From positions 1 to 64,000 of the IMG/VR virus record IMGVR_UViG_3300030390_002309: 64,000 nucleotides of DNA. One strand, 5' to 3'. Of this stretch, positions 45,511 to 52,448 are shown one piece after another. This stretch comes from a virus. The position numbers and the translations under genes were made by a program. The stretch's first letter is position 1; every line of letters starts with the position of its first letter. The notes under the pieces were generated by a model. It was not told the origin of the DNA. It did not search any database and was given only the letters and a program-made list of their open reading frames with translations.

Positions 45511-45579
45511 TGCCCTCTCCCCTTATTATAGCATGCAGTATCGAATAGAATGTCTTTTATAATATATATAATGAAAAAA

Positions 45580-45714
45580 ATGTTTACGTTAGGTTAAACA
45601 TAGCTTTGTTATGATTCAATAGCATGCTTACCAGCATGGAGGCGCAGCCTCTATCCACCGAATACCATCTATATAGCAAAAAAGCTATGAACGCGATAAA
45701 AATATATATATCGC
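45580..45714 (+). ncRNA. Candidate structured RNA: five consecutive hairpins
   Basis: Just downstream of the SWIM gene are five short hairpins in 135 nt: ATGTTTA/TAAACAT (45580-45601), CATGCT-TACC-AGCATG (45623-45638), GAGGC-GCA-GCCTC directly abutting it (45639-45651), ATAGC/GCTAT with an A6 loop (45673-45688), and GCGATA/TATCGC (45693-45714). No reading frame of size is present on either strand. The second and third stems can stack coaxially. It may be an RNA co-transcribed from the class A promoter or a DNA structure at an origin. No known RNA family is recognised. Confidence 0.4.
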
Positions 45715-45875
45715 CCCCCAGAGCACCAAGATCACCTGGTATGTTAAGGATAACCGGTATATGCCCCTATATATGGTGGTTTTAGGGCTATATAGGGCTT
45801 TATAGGGTGATATGGTGGTATTAGCCCCAGTATGGGTGCAGTACGGTCTGGTATGAATAGGTATGACCTGCTTCC

Positions 45876-45931
45876 CTCTATATAGTATATGCTCTCTTTA
45901 TATATGATTGCTCTCTATATATAGTATGCTC
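45876..45931 (+). repeat. Direct repeat pair CTCTATATA-GTAT-GCTC
   Basis: CTCTATATAGTATATGCTC at 45876-45894 and CTCTATATATAGTATGCTC at 45913-45931 are nearly the same 19-mer, spaced 37 bp apart. A partial inverted form lies at about 46095-46113. Confidence 0.4.
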
Positions 45932-46107
45932 ATCATCTCTATCTCTTGCTACTGCATATTCTTCTAACAGCTTCCGGACACTTACGACAGTACTTGATAG
46001 ATAGTGCGATAGACCAGGAACCACCCTAGCCTATCTGAGATATGATATATACTACTAGCCGGTATATAAGCGGTCTACATCTTTATATAAAGATCTCTCT
46101 ATATATA

Positions 46108-46425
46108 CTATAGTTCTTCTTCTCCAAAGAATGCTGGATGACCATTATATGCTAATTGGTCTTCTATACTTGCCAACATATACTTTGCTCTTTGCTTAAA
46201 GAAGCCTACAAACAAACTATGGTTCTCACTCGCCTTAGGATATATAGTCTCGGTATGCTCACATTCACCATAGGTAGCATCATTATACTTACCTACCAAT
46301 ATATTACATCTATACTCTGAATCATACTTAGTACTTACTACAACTTTACCAGGAACTATACTATCTAACATCACTTGGGCTACTTTTACTACTTGGTTGA
46401 TTGGGTCTATTTGGTTTTTTATCAT
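46108..46425 (-). CDS. Hypothetical protein (105 aa)
   Basis: This is a 105-residue protein. A helical N-terminus (INQVVKVAQVMLDSIVPG) is followed by strands (KVVVSTKYDSEYRCNILVGK) and a helical tail (FFKQRAKYMLASIEDQL). It has its own class A-type promoter and A-rich leader. It stands alone between two long non-coding stretches. No family is known. Confidence 0.5.
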   Translation of the reverse strand: MIKNQIDPINQVVKVAQVMLDSIVPGKVVVSTKYDSEYRCNILVGKYNDATYGECEHTETIYPKASENHSLFVGFFKQRAKYMLASIEDQLAYNGHPAFFGEEEL

Positions 46426-46449
46426 ATCTTTATTTTTTATTTCTTTTAA

Positions 46450-46495
46450 TTATACTATAAATATAAGGACTTTTTTTCAATTAGGCAAATGATCT
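46450..46495 (-). promoter_or_regulatory. Class A promoter variant, 105-aa gene
   Basis: The minus strand reads ATTTGCCTAATTGAAAAAAA, GTCCT, then TATATTTA at 46458-46465 and TAGTATAATTAAAAG. The -33 part is conserved and the -7 box has A for C. Confidence 0.6.
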
Positions 46496-46590
46496 AACAG
46501 CTTTATTCCGGAAATAAACAAAAAAAAGCTAACAATTTATTAGGAATTACGAAGAATAGTTTGCACCACGTCTAACGATCTCTATACAAA

Positions 46591-46637
46591 ATCCTATATA
46601 TAATGGCCTATACATTGAGATCTCTTATATAAAGGAT
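46591..46637. repeat. Long inverted repeat in non-coding region
   Basis: ATCCTATATATAA and TTATATAAAGGAT form 13-nt arms with one mismatch and a 21-nt spacer containing GAGATCTC. It is a possible protein-binding palindrome or cruciform near the strand switch. Confidence 0.45.
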
Positions 46638-46952
46638 AGCAAGCAAGCCTTAATGCAGTTTAAAATGTTATGTAATTTTTTTTCTATAGGAAATATTTGG
46701 AAGAACGACATATATTTATATACATTTTCTGGAGATCATCCTATACATAGACTCTGATAAGGCCTATCAATCTATCCTATGCGTATAGTACAATCTATTA
46801 TATAGGATTAATTGTTTTAAAGGTTCAATTACACTATCGATATATGGTAAAGGTTCTGTTATCACCATACTTTGATAGGTCATTACATGTTCGGATAACA
46901 TGGTGTACTAGGGTCTTTGACCCTCTGTATAGATCCATATACCAGAGTCCAT

Positions 46953-47036
46953 TTAATCCTTATCCTGTAATGCAATATAAGCCAATATTGCTAATGCAAT
47001 GGATAAGCATAACCCTATATATGCTATAAATCCCAT
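46953..47036 (-). CDS. Membrane microprotein (27 aa)
   Basis: This short gene encodes MGFIAYIGLCLSIALAILAY then IALQDKD, one hydrophobic helix with an acidic/basic tail. AGAGGTAG before the ATG is a good ribosome binding site. It begins a leftward run of membrane-protein genes, with the next start 228 nt upstream. Its size and topology are like those of small phage proteins that modulate host membrane proteins. Confidence 0.55.
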   Translation of the reverse strand: MGFIAYIGLCLSIALAILAYIALQDKD

Positions 47037-47075
47037 ACACTACCTCTTCGCTTCTTGGCTATATAGCATCTTATT

Positions 47076-47264
47076 CTATATAAAAGGTTCTTCATCTCCT
47101 AATCCTTTGTATATGCCATAAGCCATATAGCCTATTAAGCCTATTGTTATCATCGCTGGTATTATATTGAACAATATAGTTGCTACTATCAATACTGCTA
47201 TTGGCCATATGGCTATTGCTATCAATATACTTGCTATCATCTTATATAGCTTACTTCTATTCAT
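47076..47264 (-). CDS. Small two-pass membrane protein (62 aa)
   Basis: This 62-residue protein consists almost entirely of two membrane helices (MIASILIAIAIWPIAVLIV and IPAMITIGLIGYMAYGIY) with a short acidic C-terminus (GDEEPFI). Its start overlaps the stop of the next gene by 8 nt. It may be holin-like or a membrane modifier. No family is seen. Confidence 0.55.
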   Translation of the reverse strand: MNRSKLYKMIASILIAIAIWPIAVLIVATILFNIIPAMITIGLIGYMAYGIYKGLGDEEPFI

Positions 47265-47685
47265 CGGTAGGTAGCTTCTCTCTATTCATGCTACTCAATT
47301 CACCGTCCACCTTATTGGTCTTTGGTTTAAATTTACTTGGCTGAACTTTAATACTATCCCAACTACCGTCTGGATAATCTATTCTCCTAAGCATTATCTC
47401 ATCAATCTTTCTATCTATTCTATTCACCGATTGATTCAATTCAAGTACATCATCCTCCGTTCTCTTCACTTGCTCATAAAGAGAGTCCAACCATAACTTG
47501 TCTGCTTCACTTGGTATCCAATAATTGTTTTCCGGTGTTTCTATATGAGTATTCCAATAATGACGTTCACAATGTTTATACAATTCAATTGATCCATATA
47601 CCAACATAAGTACAATGGCACCGCATATAGCTATAAATGCTCCACGGCCTGAATCTTTTATTTGTTTATTTGTTTTTCCTTGCAT
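47257..47685 (-). CDS. Membrane-anchored coiled-coil protein (142 aa)
   Basis: This is a 142-residue protein. One membrane helix lies at about residues 15-33 (GAFIAICGAIVLMLVYGSIE). A soluble region with a coiled coil follows (LYEQVKRTEDDVLELNQSVN, RIDRKIDEIMLRR). The arrangement is like inner-membrane spanin subunits or anchored regulators. It is coupled to both neighbours by overlaps of 8 and 20 nt. Confidence 0.5.
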   Translation of the reverse strand: MQGKTNKQIKDSGRGAFIAICGAIVLMLVYGSIELYKHCERHYWNTHIETPENNYWIPSEADKLWLDSLYEQVKRTEDDVLELNQSVNRIDRKIDEIMLRRIDYPDGSWDSIKVQPSKFKPKTNKVDGELSSMNREKLPTDE

Positions 47686-47959
47686 AATCTTCTCCTAATA
47701 TTTCACATACATCCGATAAGTTCACATACCATTTACCATCCATCATATGTTTATCCGCTGCCCATATTTCATCAAGTATCTCTGACCTGCTAATAGCTGA
47801 TTGAGCACTTGTTGTAATTTTTTCTCGAGTAGGGAAGTTATACTTTGATTGGTTTCTTGTACCTTTCTTAACTATCTTTTCACTACCAATTGGTCCTCCA
47901 ACATCTCTTGATCTTATCTCTCCCGTATCTGGGTTTCTTTCATATATCTTCTTTGCCAT
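47666..47959 (-). CDS. Basic hypothetical protein (97 aa)
   Basis: This is a 97-residue protein. It starts with a basic, Gly-rich segment (ERNPDTGEIRSRDVGGPIGS) and ends in a helix (MDGKWYVNLSDVCEILGEDY). The pattern is similar to small phage regulators, but no motif is certain. It overlaps the membrane coiled-coil gene by 20 nt. Confidence 0.45.
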   Translation of the reverse strand: MAKKIYERNPDTGEIRSRDVGGPIGSEKIVKKGTRNQSKYNFPTREKITTSAQSAISRSEILDEIWAADKHMMDGKWYVNLSDVCEILGEDYARKNK

Positions 47960-47962
47960 AAC

Positions 47963-48145
47963 TTAATCCTTAATAGTCCCTTCAATGCGAGCGAAGCGAG
48001 CTAATACCGGCTTCCCAAACTTAACCGCACACCACACCACTCCTACGGCTGCCAATCCAATCACTGATAAATTTATTAAATTCGGATGCCAATGTTCTCC
48101 ACATAGTCCCGTTGCATGATATAAAAATTCTAATACTGTCTCCAT
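47963..48145 (-). CDS. Small membrane protein (60 aa)
   Basis: This 60-residue protein has a membrane helix (LINLSVIGLAAVGVVWCAV) and a basic C-terminus (KPVLARFARIEGTIKD). The N-terminus contains HATGLCGEHWH, giving two Cys in all. It is three nucleotides from the next gene. Function is unknown. Confidence 0.5.
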   Translation of the reverse strand: METVLEFLYHATGLCGEHWHPNLINLSVIGLAAVGVVWCAVKFGKPVLARFARIEGTIKD

Positions 48146-48151
48146 AATTTA

Positions 48152-48403
48152 CTATTTGTTTTGTGGCGTCATCGTTGCTTGTTGATTAGCCTGATTTGAT
48201 ACACCCACTATTGTTTGTACCGTTTCTCTTAATTCTTTTGCTTCAGCAATATCTTTAACCAACTTGCTACATTCTCCTACGATATCTGGATGTTCTCCAA
48301 TACCAGCAGCTCTATCCATATAGTTTTGTAAATTAGCTATTGCCTTTGCTTCTTTTGCATTTGCTTCTGCAATGATTGCATTCATAATTAGTTGTCCGTT
48401 CAT
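48152..48403 (-). CDS. Small helical protein (83 aa)
   Basis: This 83-residue, Ala-rich helical protein (AIIAEANAKEAKAIANLQNY, KLVKDIAEAKELRETVQTI) ends in a Gln/Asn/Thr tail. It is probably a coiled-coil accessory protein. No family is recognised. Confidence 0.5.
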   Translation of the reverse strand: MNGQLIMNAIIAEANAKEAKAIANLQNYMDRAAGIGEHPDIVGECSKLVKDIAEAKELRETVQTIVGVSNQANQQATMTPQNK

Positions 48404-48451
48404 ATTATTTTCTTTTTATTATTAATATATTTAATATACTGTAATCTATCA

Positions 48452-48760
48452 TTATTGTATATACTCTGTTAAATATTTTGCTAACCAATATGATACCTTA
48501 TATCCTGTGAACCCACCTAATGCAGTTGGTATTGGAAATAAAATAAACTTGGCTAATGATGTTGTGTATTTAGGTCTATTGATTACTCTGCTAATATAAA
48601 AGTAATGTACCATATATCCTATCAACACTGCTATATCTATTCTTAGTGCAATGAATGGTACTATAATTGCTCCACTAAATCCAAATAGAAAGTTTTCTAA
48701 TATTGCAACACCTATATCTTTCTTAGGTGCTTCTTTATATTCTTTTCTTATCGTATTCAT
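48452..48760 (-). CDS. Membrane protein (102 aa)
   Basis: This is a 102-residue protein. It has about three membrane segments (ILENFLFGFSGAIIVPFIAL, IAVLIGYMVHYFYIS and FILFPIPTALGGFTGYKVSY), with basic loops on one side. It is 1 nt from the next gene in the small-gene operon. Function is unknown. Confidence 0.5.
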   Translation of the reverse strand: MNTIRKEYKEAPKKDIGVAILENFLFGFSGAIIVPFIALRIDIAVLIGYMVHYFYISRVINRPKYTTSLAKFILFPIPTALGGFTGYKVSYWLAKYLTEYIQ

Positions 48761-48761
48761 A

Positions 48762-48956
48762 TTAAAACGGCATTCCGTTATCCTTATCTAATTGATCTTC
48801 ATAATCTCTCATTTGCCTAAACCAATCCGAAGATACTGTTATACATATAGCATCTGTATCACTTGGAGATTGTCTCCACCAAGTTGATGGATACTGTTTC
48901 CTTGCAATTGTATCCAATCCTTTTTCTTTAATCCAAATTTGTACTACTGGTTTCAT
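48762..48956 (-). CDS. Small soluble protein (64 aa)
   Basis: This 64-residue protein has a Trp-rich centre (ARKQYPSTWWRQSPSDTDAI, then CITVSSDWFRQMRDYEDQL). It is separated by one nucleotide from both neighbours. No family is recognised. Confidence 0.5.
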   Translation of the reverse strand: MKPVVQIWIKEKGLDTIARKQYPSTWWRQSPSDTDAICITVSSDWFRQMRDYEDQLDKDNGMPF

Positions 48957-48957
48957 G

Positions 48958-49197
48958 TTATTTCTTTTTATTTTCTACTACTGCAATATCATCATATCCA
49001 CGTGCAATATATTTCTTAACTAATCTCATGGACTCTTCTAATGTCAATTTTTCTCTTCCGTCTATATCAATTGGAATGCCGCCTAACCAAAATGTATATG
49101 TTATATTATTCATCTCTTCGATTATCACATTCCTTACATTTGCTCTTACTATTGAATTTGATATCCATTCTTTTAATTTACGGTCTACTAATTTCAT
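48958..49197 (-). CDS. Small hypothetical protein (79 aa)
   Basis: This is a 79-residue protein. A helical basic start (KLVDRKLKEWISNSIVRANV) is followed by two short strands (TYTFWLGGIPIDIDGREK) and a helix (LEESMRLVKKYIARGYDD). It overlaps the next gene by 4 nt (ATGA). No function is known. Confidence 0.5.
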   Translation of the reverse strand: MKLVDRKLKEWISNSIVRANVRNVIIEEMNNITYTFWLGGIPIDIDGREKLTLEESMRLVKKYIARGYDDIAVVENKKK

Positions 49198-49481
49198 TTC
49201 TTAAATTTATTTTGTTTCTTTTGAAACTTAATAAAATCTTTATCCTTGTCAGCACTTAAGCCTCCTATCGTAAAACTCTTATCATGTTCTTTAGGCCATG
49301 GTCCTTGCTTATCAGCTTGTTCTAGAAACTCTTGTACATCTGGATCATCTGCCCATAGTTCAATATGATCTTTAATTTTTGGTTTGTTATCATTCTCTTC
49401 TGGTGTTATGGGAGTATTCATTGCTTCTATTATACACCAAATCCATATTACAACAAACCCTATTCCTATTATCATTTCCAT
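49194..49481 (-). CDS. N-terminally anchored acidic protein (95 aa)
   Basis: This 95-residue protein starts with a membrane helix (MIIGIGFVVIWIWCIIEAM) followed by a polar, acidic soluble part (KDHIELWADDPDVQEFLEQA) and a Lys-rich end. It is a typical small inner-membrane protein of a phage early region. No family is known. Confidence 0.5.
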   Translation of the reverse strand: MEMIIGIGFVVIWIWCIIEAMNTPITPEENDNKPKIKDHIELWADDPDVQEFLEQADKQGPWPKEHDKSFTIGGLSADKDKDFIKFQKKQNKFKK

Positions 49482-49514
49482 ATTACTTAATATAACAAAT
49501 TAATTTCAATTATC

Positions 49515-50027
49515 CTAATCTTTATGCAGATATTTTAAATACCTTTTATTCATATTATCATAATACTTAGTATTCGTCAATATATTATGTGCCTTATCTA
49601 ATGCCTCTCTTGTTGCTATATTGATTAAGAAATAAGGAGCATGGCTTCTTGCATTGAATCCATTTATATCTTCCTTATCATTTGGATTAAAACATATACA
49701 TTTCAAATGTCCGTAACCATTCTCCTTCATCGTACTATTAATGAAATCTTGATATCTTACTGTATCAACATTTGATAGTTCTTCTTCTGATACTTGTACA
49801 AATAAAGCACTATCATATTCTGAGTCATCGTATAACTTAATCTTGTCTAATAATGTAGACTCATTAGGATCAAATTTATCTATCATTAGTTTGTCCTTAT
49901 CCAATTCAGCTCCTACAAATGGACATGTAGGTAATCCTCCATACTCTTCCCTAGGCTCTCTGAGTATTCCAATGTAATCTAATACCTTACTCTTAAAATT
50001 AGTATATGGACATTTTGATTTAGTCAT
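49515..50027 (-). CDS. Conserved hypothetical protein, possibly DUF1415-like
   Basis: This is a 170-residue protein. GGLPTCPFVGAELDKDKLMI, then DSALFVQVSEEELS, CICFNPNDKEDINGF and NARSHAPYFLINIATREALD, recalls the DUF1415 pattern: LCPFA, a middle T-LVVP strand, FHPDY and N-SPYPTLHLLRE. The resemblance is weak and function is unknown in either case. Start is coupled to the gene upstream by 8-nt overlap. Confidence 0.45.
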   Translation of the reverse strand: MTKSKCPYTNFKSKVLDYIGILREPREEYGGLPTCPFVGAELDKDKLMIDKFDPNESTLLDKIKLYDDSEYDSALFVQVSEEELSNVDTVRYQDFINSTMKENGYGHLKCICFNPNDKEDINGFNARSHAPYFLINIATREALDKAHNILTNTKYYDNMNKRYLKYLHKD

Positions 50028-50181
50028 CTATTTGATTCTCTTCTGGTTGATTACAACCTTCTCCTCCGTAGTGTTCATAGTTTTTGGCTATTACTTTTTT
50101 TTCATTCTTGGCTTCCCATAATATACCTACTATAAAAATAGTAAATATTGCTCCGCCTACTATAAACATTACTATATTCAT
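50020..50181 (-). CDS. Small single-pass membrane protein (53 aa)
   Basis: This complete short gene begins MNIVMFIVGGAIFTIFIVGI, a membrane helix, followed by a charged tail (LWEAKNEKKVIAKNYEHYGG) with one Cys. Its start overlaps the glycosylase stop as ATGA and its end overlaps the next gene by 8 nt, so it is clearly part of the operon. Confidence 0.65.
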   Translation of the reverse strand: MNIVMFIVGGAIFTIFIVGILWEAKNEKKVIAKNYEHYGGEGCNQPEENQIDD

Positions 50182-50981
50182 CTATCTGATTTTGTTTTTT
50201 CAAAACCTTCCCACTTTGGATCATACCAAAACATTCTAGCATTTTTATCTTTTATTTTTAACATACTATCATTACCATAACATTTCATAAACCTGCCAGG
50301 CTCTTTACCAAATGGATTTTTCCAATCCTTAATCCGGCCTCCTCCACGAACATAAGCTAAATTAGGAATATCTCTGCATAGTTCTAATATCTTTGGCTCT
50401 TCTAAAATTGCTTCTCTTGCTGATAAGAATGGATTCAAGTAAGGCAATCTATATAATATTTCTGCTCTTAAATAATTTCCTATGCCATTGAAATATTTTT
50501 GATTCATCAGTAAAAGATAAATAGGATGGTTGAATGCTGCTTTATTAATATTAACTAATATGTTTTCTTTGAATGATTTAAACTCTTTAGTTGGGTCTGG
50601 GCCTCTTTTATCATTCCACAAACCTGCTGCCTTCCATTTACCAAATCTTCTTACGTCAACAAATGATAATGTAGTTCCATTTTTCCTATAAAATTTTAGA
50701 TGAGCATGTTTTGGTTCATGACCTGTTGTTGTAACTTTAAAATGTCCAGTCATTCCCATTGTCATCTGAATAGGTAAATCTACATTATCACAATGCATCC
50801 AAACAATTAACTCTTTACCTCTAGACTCTGATGTTACAGTAAATTGTTTATCTTGAAACCAAGGTGCATCTATATCTTCACATTTATGTATTGGATTCTT
50901 TTGTACACCAATATATGTTTGACCTTTTGATGCTTCATTAATAAAGTCCGCTGTAAATTTTAATTCTGCTAATTCTGGCAT
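50178..50981 (-). CDS. Formamidopyrimidine/endonuclease VIII-type DNA glycosylase
   Basis: This 267-residue base-excision repair enzyme of the Fpg/Nei family would remove oxidised bases and cut the strand. It has the N-terminal PE nucleophile pair (MPELAE), the conserved Lys in RGKELIVWM, GMTGHFKV, FVDVRRFGKW, and the helix-two-turn-helix NQKYFNGIGNYLRAEILYR. The C-terminal zinc finger appears degenerate: only one Cys (FMKCYG) remains before KNARMFWYDPKW, like the zincless finger of NEIL1. Together with the UV endonuclease and ligase, it gives the phage repair capacity for UV and oxidative damage. Confidence 0.88.
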   Translation of the reverse strand: MPELAELKFTADFINEASKGQTYIGVQKNPIHKCEDIDAPWFQDKQFTVTSESRGKELIVWMHCDNVDLPIQMTMGMTGHFKVTTTGHEPKHAHLKFYRKNGTTLSFVDVRRFGKWKAAGLWNDKRGPDPTKEFKSFKENILVNINKAAFNHPIYLLLMNQKYFNGIGNYLRAEILYRLPYLNPFLSAREAILEEPKILELCRDIPNLAYVRGGGRIKDWKNPFGKEPGRFMKCYGNDSMLKIKDKNARMFWYDPKWEGFEKTKSDR

Positions 50982-50984
50982 ATT

Positions 50985-51548
50985 TTATTCTATTACTATT
51001 TCTATCATCTTTTCATCACTAACAACTCCATCTGCAAAAGATGCTTGACCTGTTATTGTTATAGTATCTCCTTCCATTGTCTGTACTGGAGCAAACATTG
51101 TATTAATTTCTCCATCCATTGTACTATAAGATGCTTCATTAATTGTTGGCACTTCTTGTCCATCAAACCATGTTACATAACTTGTATCATTATTTAGATA
51201 TAGATAACTAGAGTCATTCAATGTCCAATTCTGATGTACAACATATCCTAATGTATCTCCTATAACCCAATAATGACTACTTGTCCACTGTATTTTAGTT
51301 AATTCATATTCATTTGCTACTTCAGACACTTTACCTGATATTCTATGTAATGTCTGCCATTCCTGTCCTAAATCTAAATGATAATATCCATTGTTATCAA
51401 CATTTAATCTAGCATCTATTTCAAAGTCATGGCCTACAATGTATAAGTCATCTTTACTACATGAAGGTGTACAAAACAATATTATAAATAACACTGCCCA
51501 TAGTATTAAAATTTTCATATATTCTGGCATATCATCATTACTACTCAT
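50985..51548 (-). CDS. Lipoprotein
   Basis: This 187-residue protein has a lipoprotein signal: the hydrophobic segment ILILWAVLFIILFCTPSC followed by SKDD. The SCSKDD box is typical of Bacteroidota lipoproteins. The mature part is beta-rich (YYHLDLGQEWQTLHR, TWFDGQEVPTINEA, DTITITGQASFA). The start used has AAGGAG and overlaps the upstream stop as TAATG. A start at Met11 would also keep the signal. It would sit in the host envelope and may block superinfection or modify the surface. Confidence 0.7.
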   Translation of the reverse strand: MSSNDDMPEYMKILILWAVLFIILFCTPSCSKDDLYIVGHDFEIDARLNVDNNGYYHLDLGQEWQTLHRISGKVSEVANEYELTKIQWTSSHYWVIGDTLGYVVHQNWTLNDSSYLYLNNDTSYVTWFDGQEVPTINEASYSTMDGEINTMFAPVQTMEGDTITITGQASFADGVVSDEKMIEIVIE

Positions 51549-51937
51549 TATTTATCTTCTCCTTTATTAATATGACTATACCACCAAACAGATATGATTG
51601 TTAATAATAATACAGAACCAAATGTGTAAAGAAGAAACCATGGTGAATCTGCATCAGCAAATATTGCAGGTGCTCCCATTACTACTAACCATACTAAGAA
51701 TATCAATCCTACATTAGATTCTAATCTTCTTTCAACCTTAACCGTAAGTTCCTTTTTAATAACACGGCTCAATGCATCCTGCATATCTTTTCCATATACT
51801 GGTTGTTTCCATATTGTACCATCCTTCTCTCCAATAGTTATCAAATATTTACAATAACCTTCATGAGAACTAGAACGTTTCAATAACTCTGCTTTCATAG
51901 CACGCCTTCTATCGTACTTTTGTTTTTTAATGCTCAT
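51548..51937 (-). CDS. Two-pass membrane protein (129 aa)
   Basis: This 129-residue protein has a basic, cytoplasmic N-terminal region (KKQKYDRRRAMKAELLKRSS) and two C-terminal membrane helices (VGLIFLVWLVVMGAPAIFA and FLLYTFGSVLLLTIISVWW). It is coupled by TAATG to the lipoprotein. Function is unknown. Confidence 0.55.
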   Translation of the reverse strand: MSIKKQKYDRRRAMKAELLKRSSSHEGYCKYLITIGEKDGTIWKQPVYGKDMQDALSRVIKKELTVKVERRLESNVGLIFLVWLVVMGAPAIFADADSPWFLLYTFGSVLLLTIISVWWYSHINKGEDK

Positions 51938-51938
51938 A

Positions 51939-52268
51939 TTAATTTACAAATGCTATATTATATAATTCTTTTCCATATGATGCTTTATCACGATTCTTTC
52001 CTATAGCAATATCATATTTAGTCTTAACATCATTTAACTTTGTTAAACATTGTTCCTTTGTTCTACAATAGAATGATAATGTTGTATAAGTCTTGAACCT
52101 GCCTTTAGAATCTTCATTCTTTATTCCAGCCTTATGTTGAGATGAATTCTCTCTAGCTCTATCTACTGCAGACTTTTCAGGTCCTTTCTTCTTAAACACT
52201 ATAGGTGCTTTAGTATCAACTTTAGGTTGGTTTGTTACATGTACTGTTAATCGGTAATTGTTATTCAT
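51939..52268 (-). CDS. Basic hypothetical protein (109 aa)
   Basis: This is a 109-residue protein. A Lys-rich middle (FKKKGPEKSAVDRARENSSQ) is followed by KTYTTLSFYCRTKEQCLTK, a beta-alpha pattern resembling small phage proteins. It has no recognised motif and is one nucleotide from the membrane-protein gene. Confidence 0.45.
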   Translation of the reverse strand: MNNNYRLTVHVTNQPKVDTKAPIVFKKKGPEKSAVDRARENSSQHKAGIKNEDSKGRFKTYTTLSFYCRTKEQCLTKLNDVKTKYDIAIGKNRDKASYGKELYNIAFVN

Positions 52269-52274
52269 AATTGT

Positions 52275-52445
52275 TTACTTTTTGTTATTAATTTTAGTTG
52301 TTTTTCTTTTGTCATAATTATCCATGTTCTTCATGAACTCTTTATGTTGTATTCTATTATCAATCCAATGACTGATCTGAGTTGTTACATACATTCCCAA
52401 GACGAAGCATCCGCCTCCAAATAATATTATTGCTATTGTTTCCAT
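52275..52445 (-). CDS. Small single-pass membrane protein (56 aa)
   Basis: This complete short gene begins METIAIILFGGGCFVLGMYV, a membrane helix, followed by a basic amphipathic tail (HWIDNRIQHKEFMKNM) ending in several Lys. It sits between the VWA gene and the 109-aa gene with 3- and 6-nt gaps, as in the rest of the operon. Function is unknown. Confidence 0.6.
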   Translation of the reverse strand: METIAIILFGGGCFVLGMYVTTQISHWIDNRIQHKEFMKNMDNYDKRKTTKINNKK

Positions 52446-52448
52446 AAT

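Larger units (their letters stand above)
45511..46107. other. 597-nt non-coding, palindrome-rich region
   Basis: No gene is seen. Besides the hairpin cluster, it holds an 11/10-nt inverted repeat GCCCCTATATA ... TATATAGGGC (45763-45798), a near-direct repeat of CTCTATATAGTATATGCTC (45876-45894 and 45913-45931), and a perfect 16-bp palindrome ATCTTTATATAAAGAT (46079-46094). Composition swings between AT-rich and G/C-rich tracts. Candidate roles are a replication origin, a regulatory hub or an untranslated RNA. Confidence 0.5.
46426..46952. other. 527-nt non-coding region with promoter and inverted repeats
   Basis: No credible gene is found. The left end holds a class A promoter. A 13-nt inverted repeat with one mismatch (ATCCTATATATAA / TTATATAAAGGAT) spans 46591-46637, and AGGGTC-TTT-GACCCT (46910-46924) is a perfect 6-bp hairpin 29 nt beyond the stop of the 27-aa gene, without a T-run. 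Repeated CCTATAC/GTATAG words are spread between 46730 and 46800. Confidence 0.45.

Noticed and set aside
45511-46107. CRISPR array or tandem repeat locus
   Set aside because: Only two near-direct 19-nt repeats and several different palindromes are present, with no regular repeat-spacer spacing.
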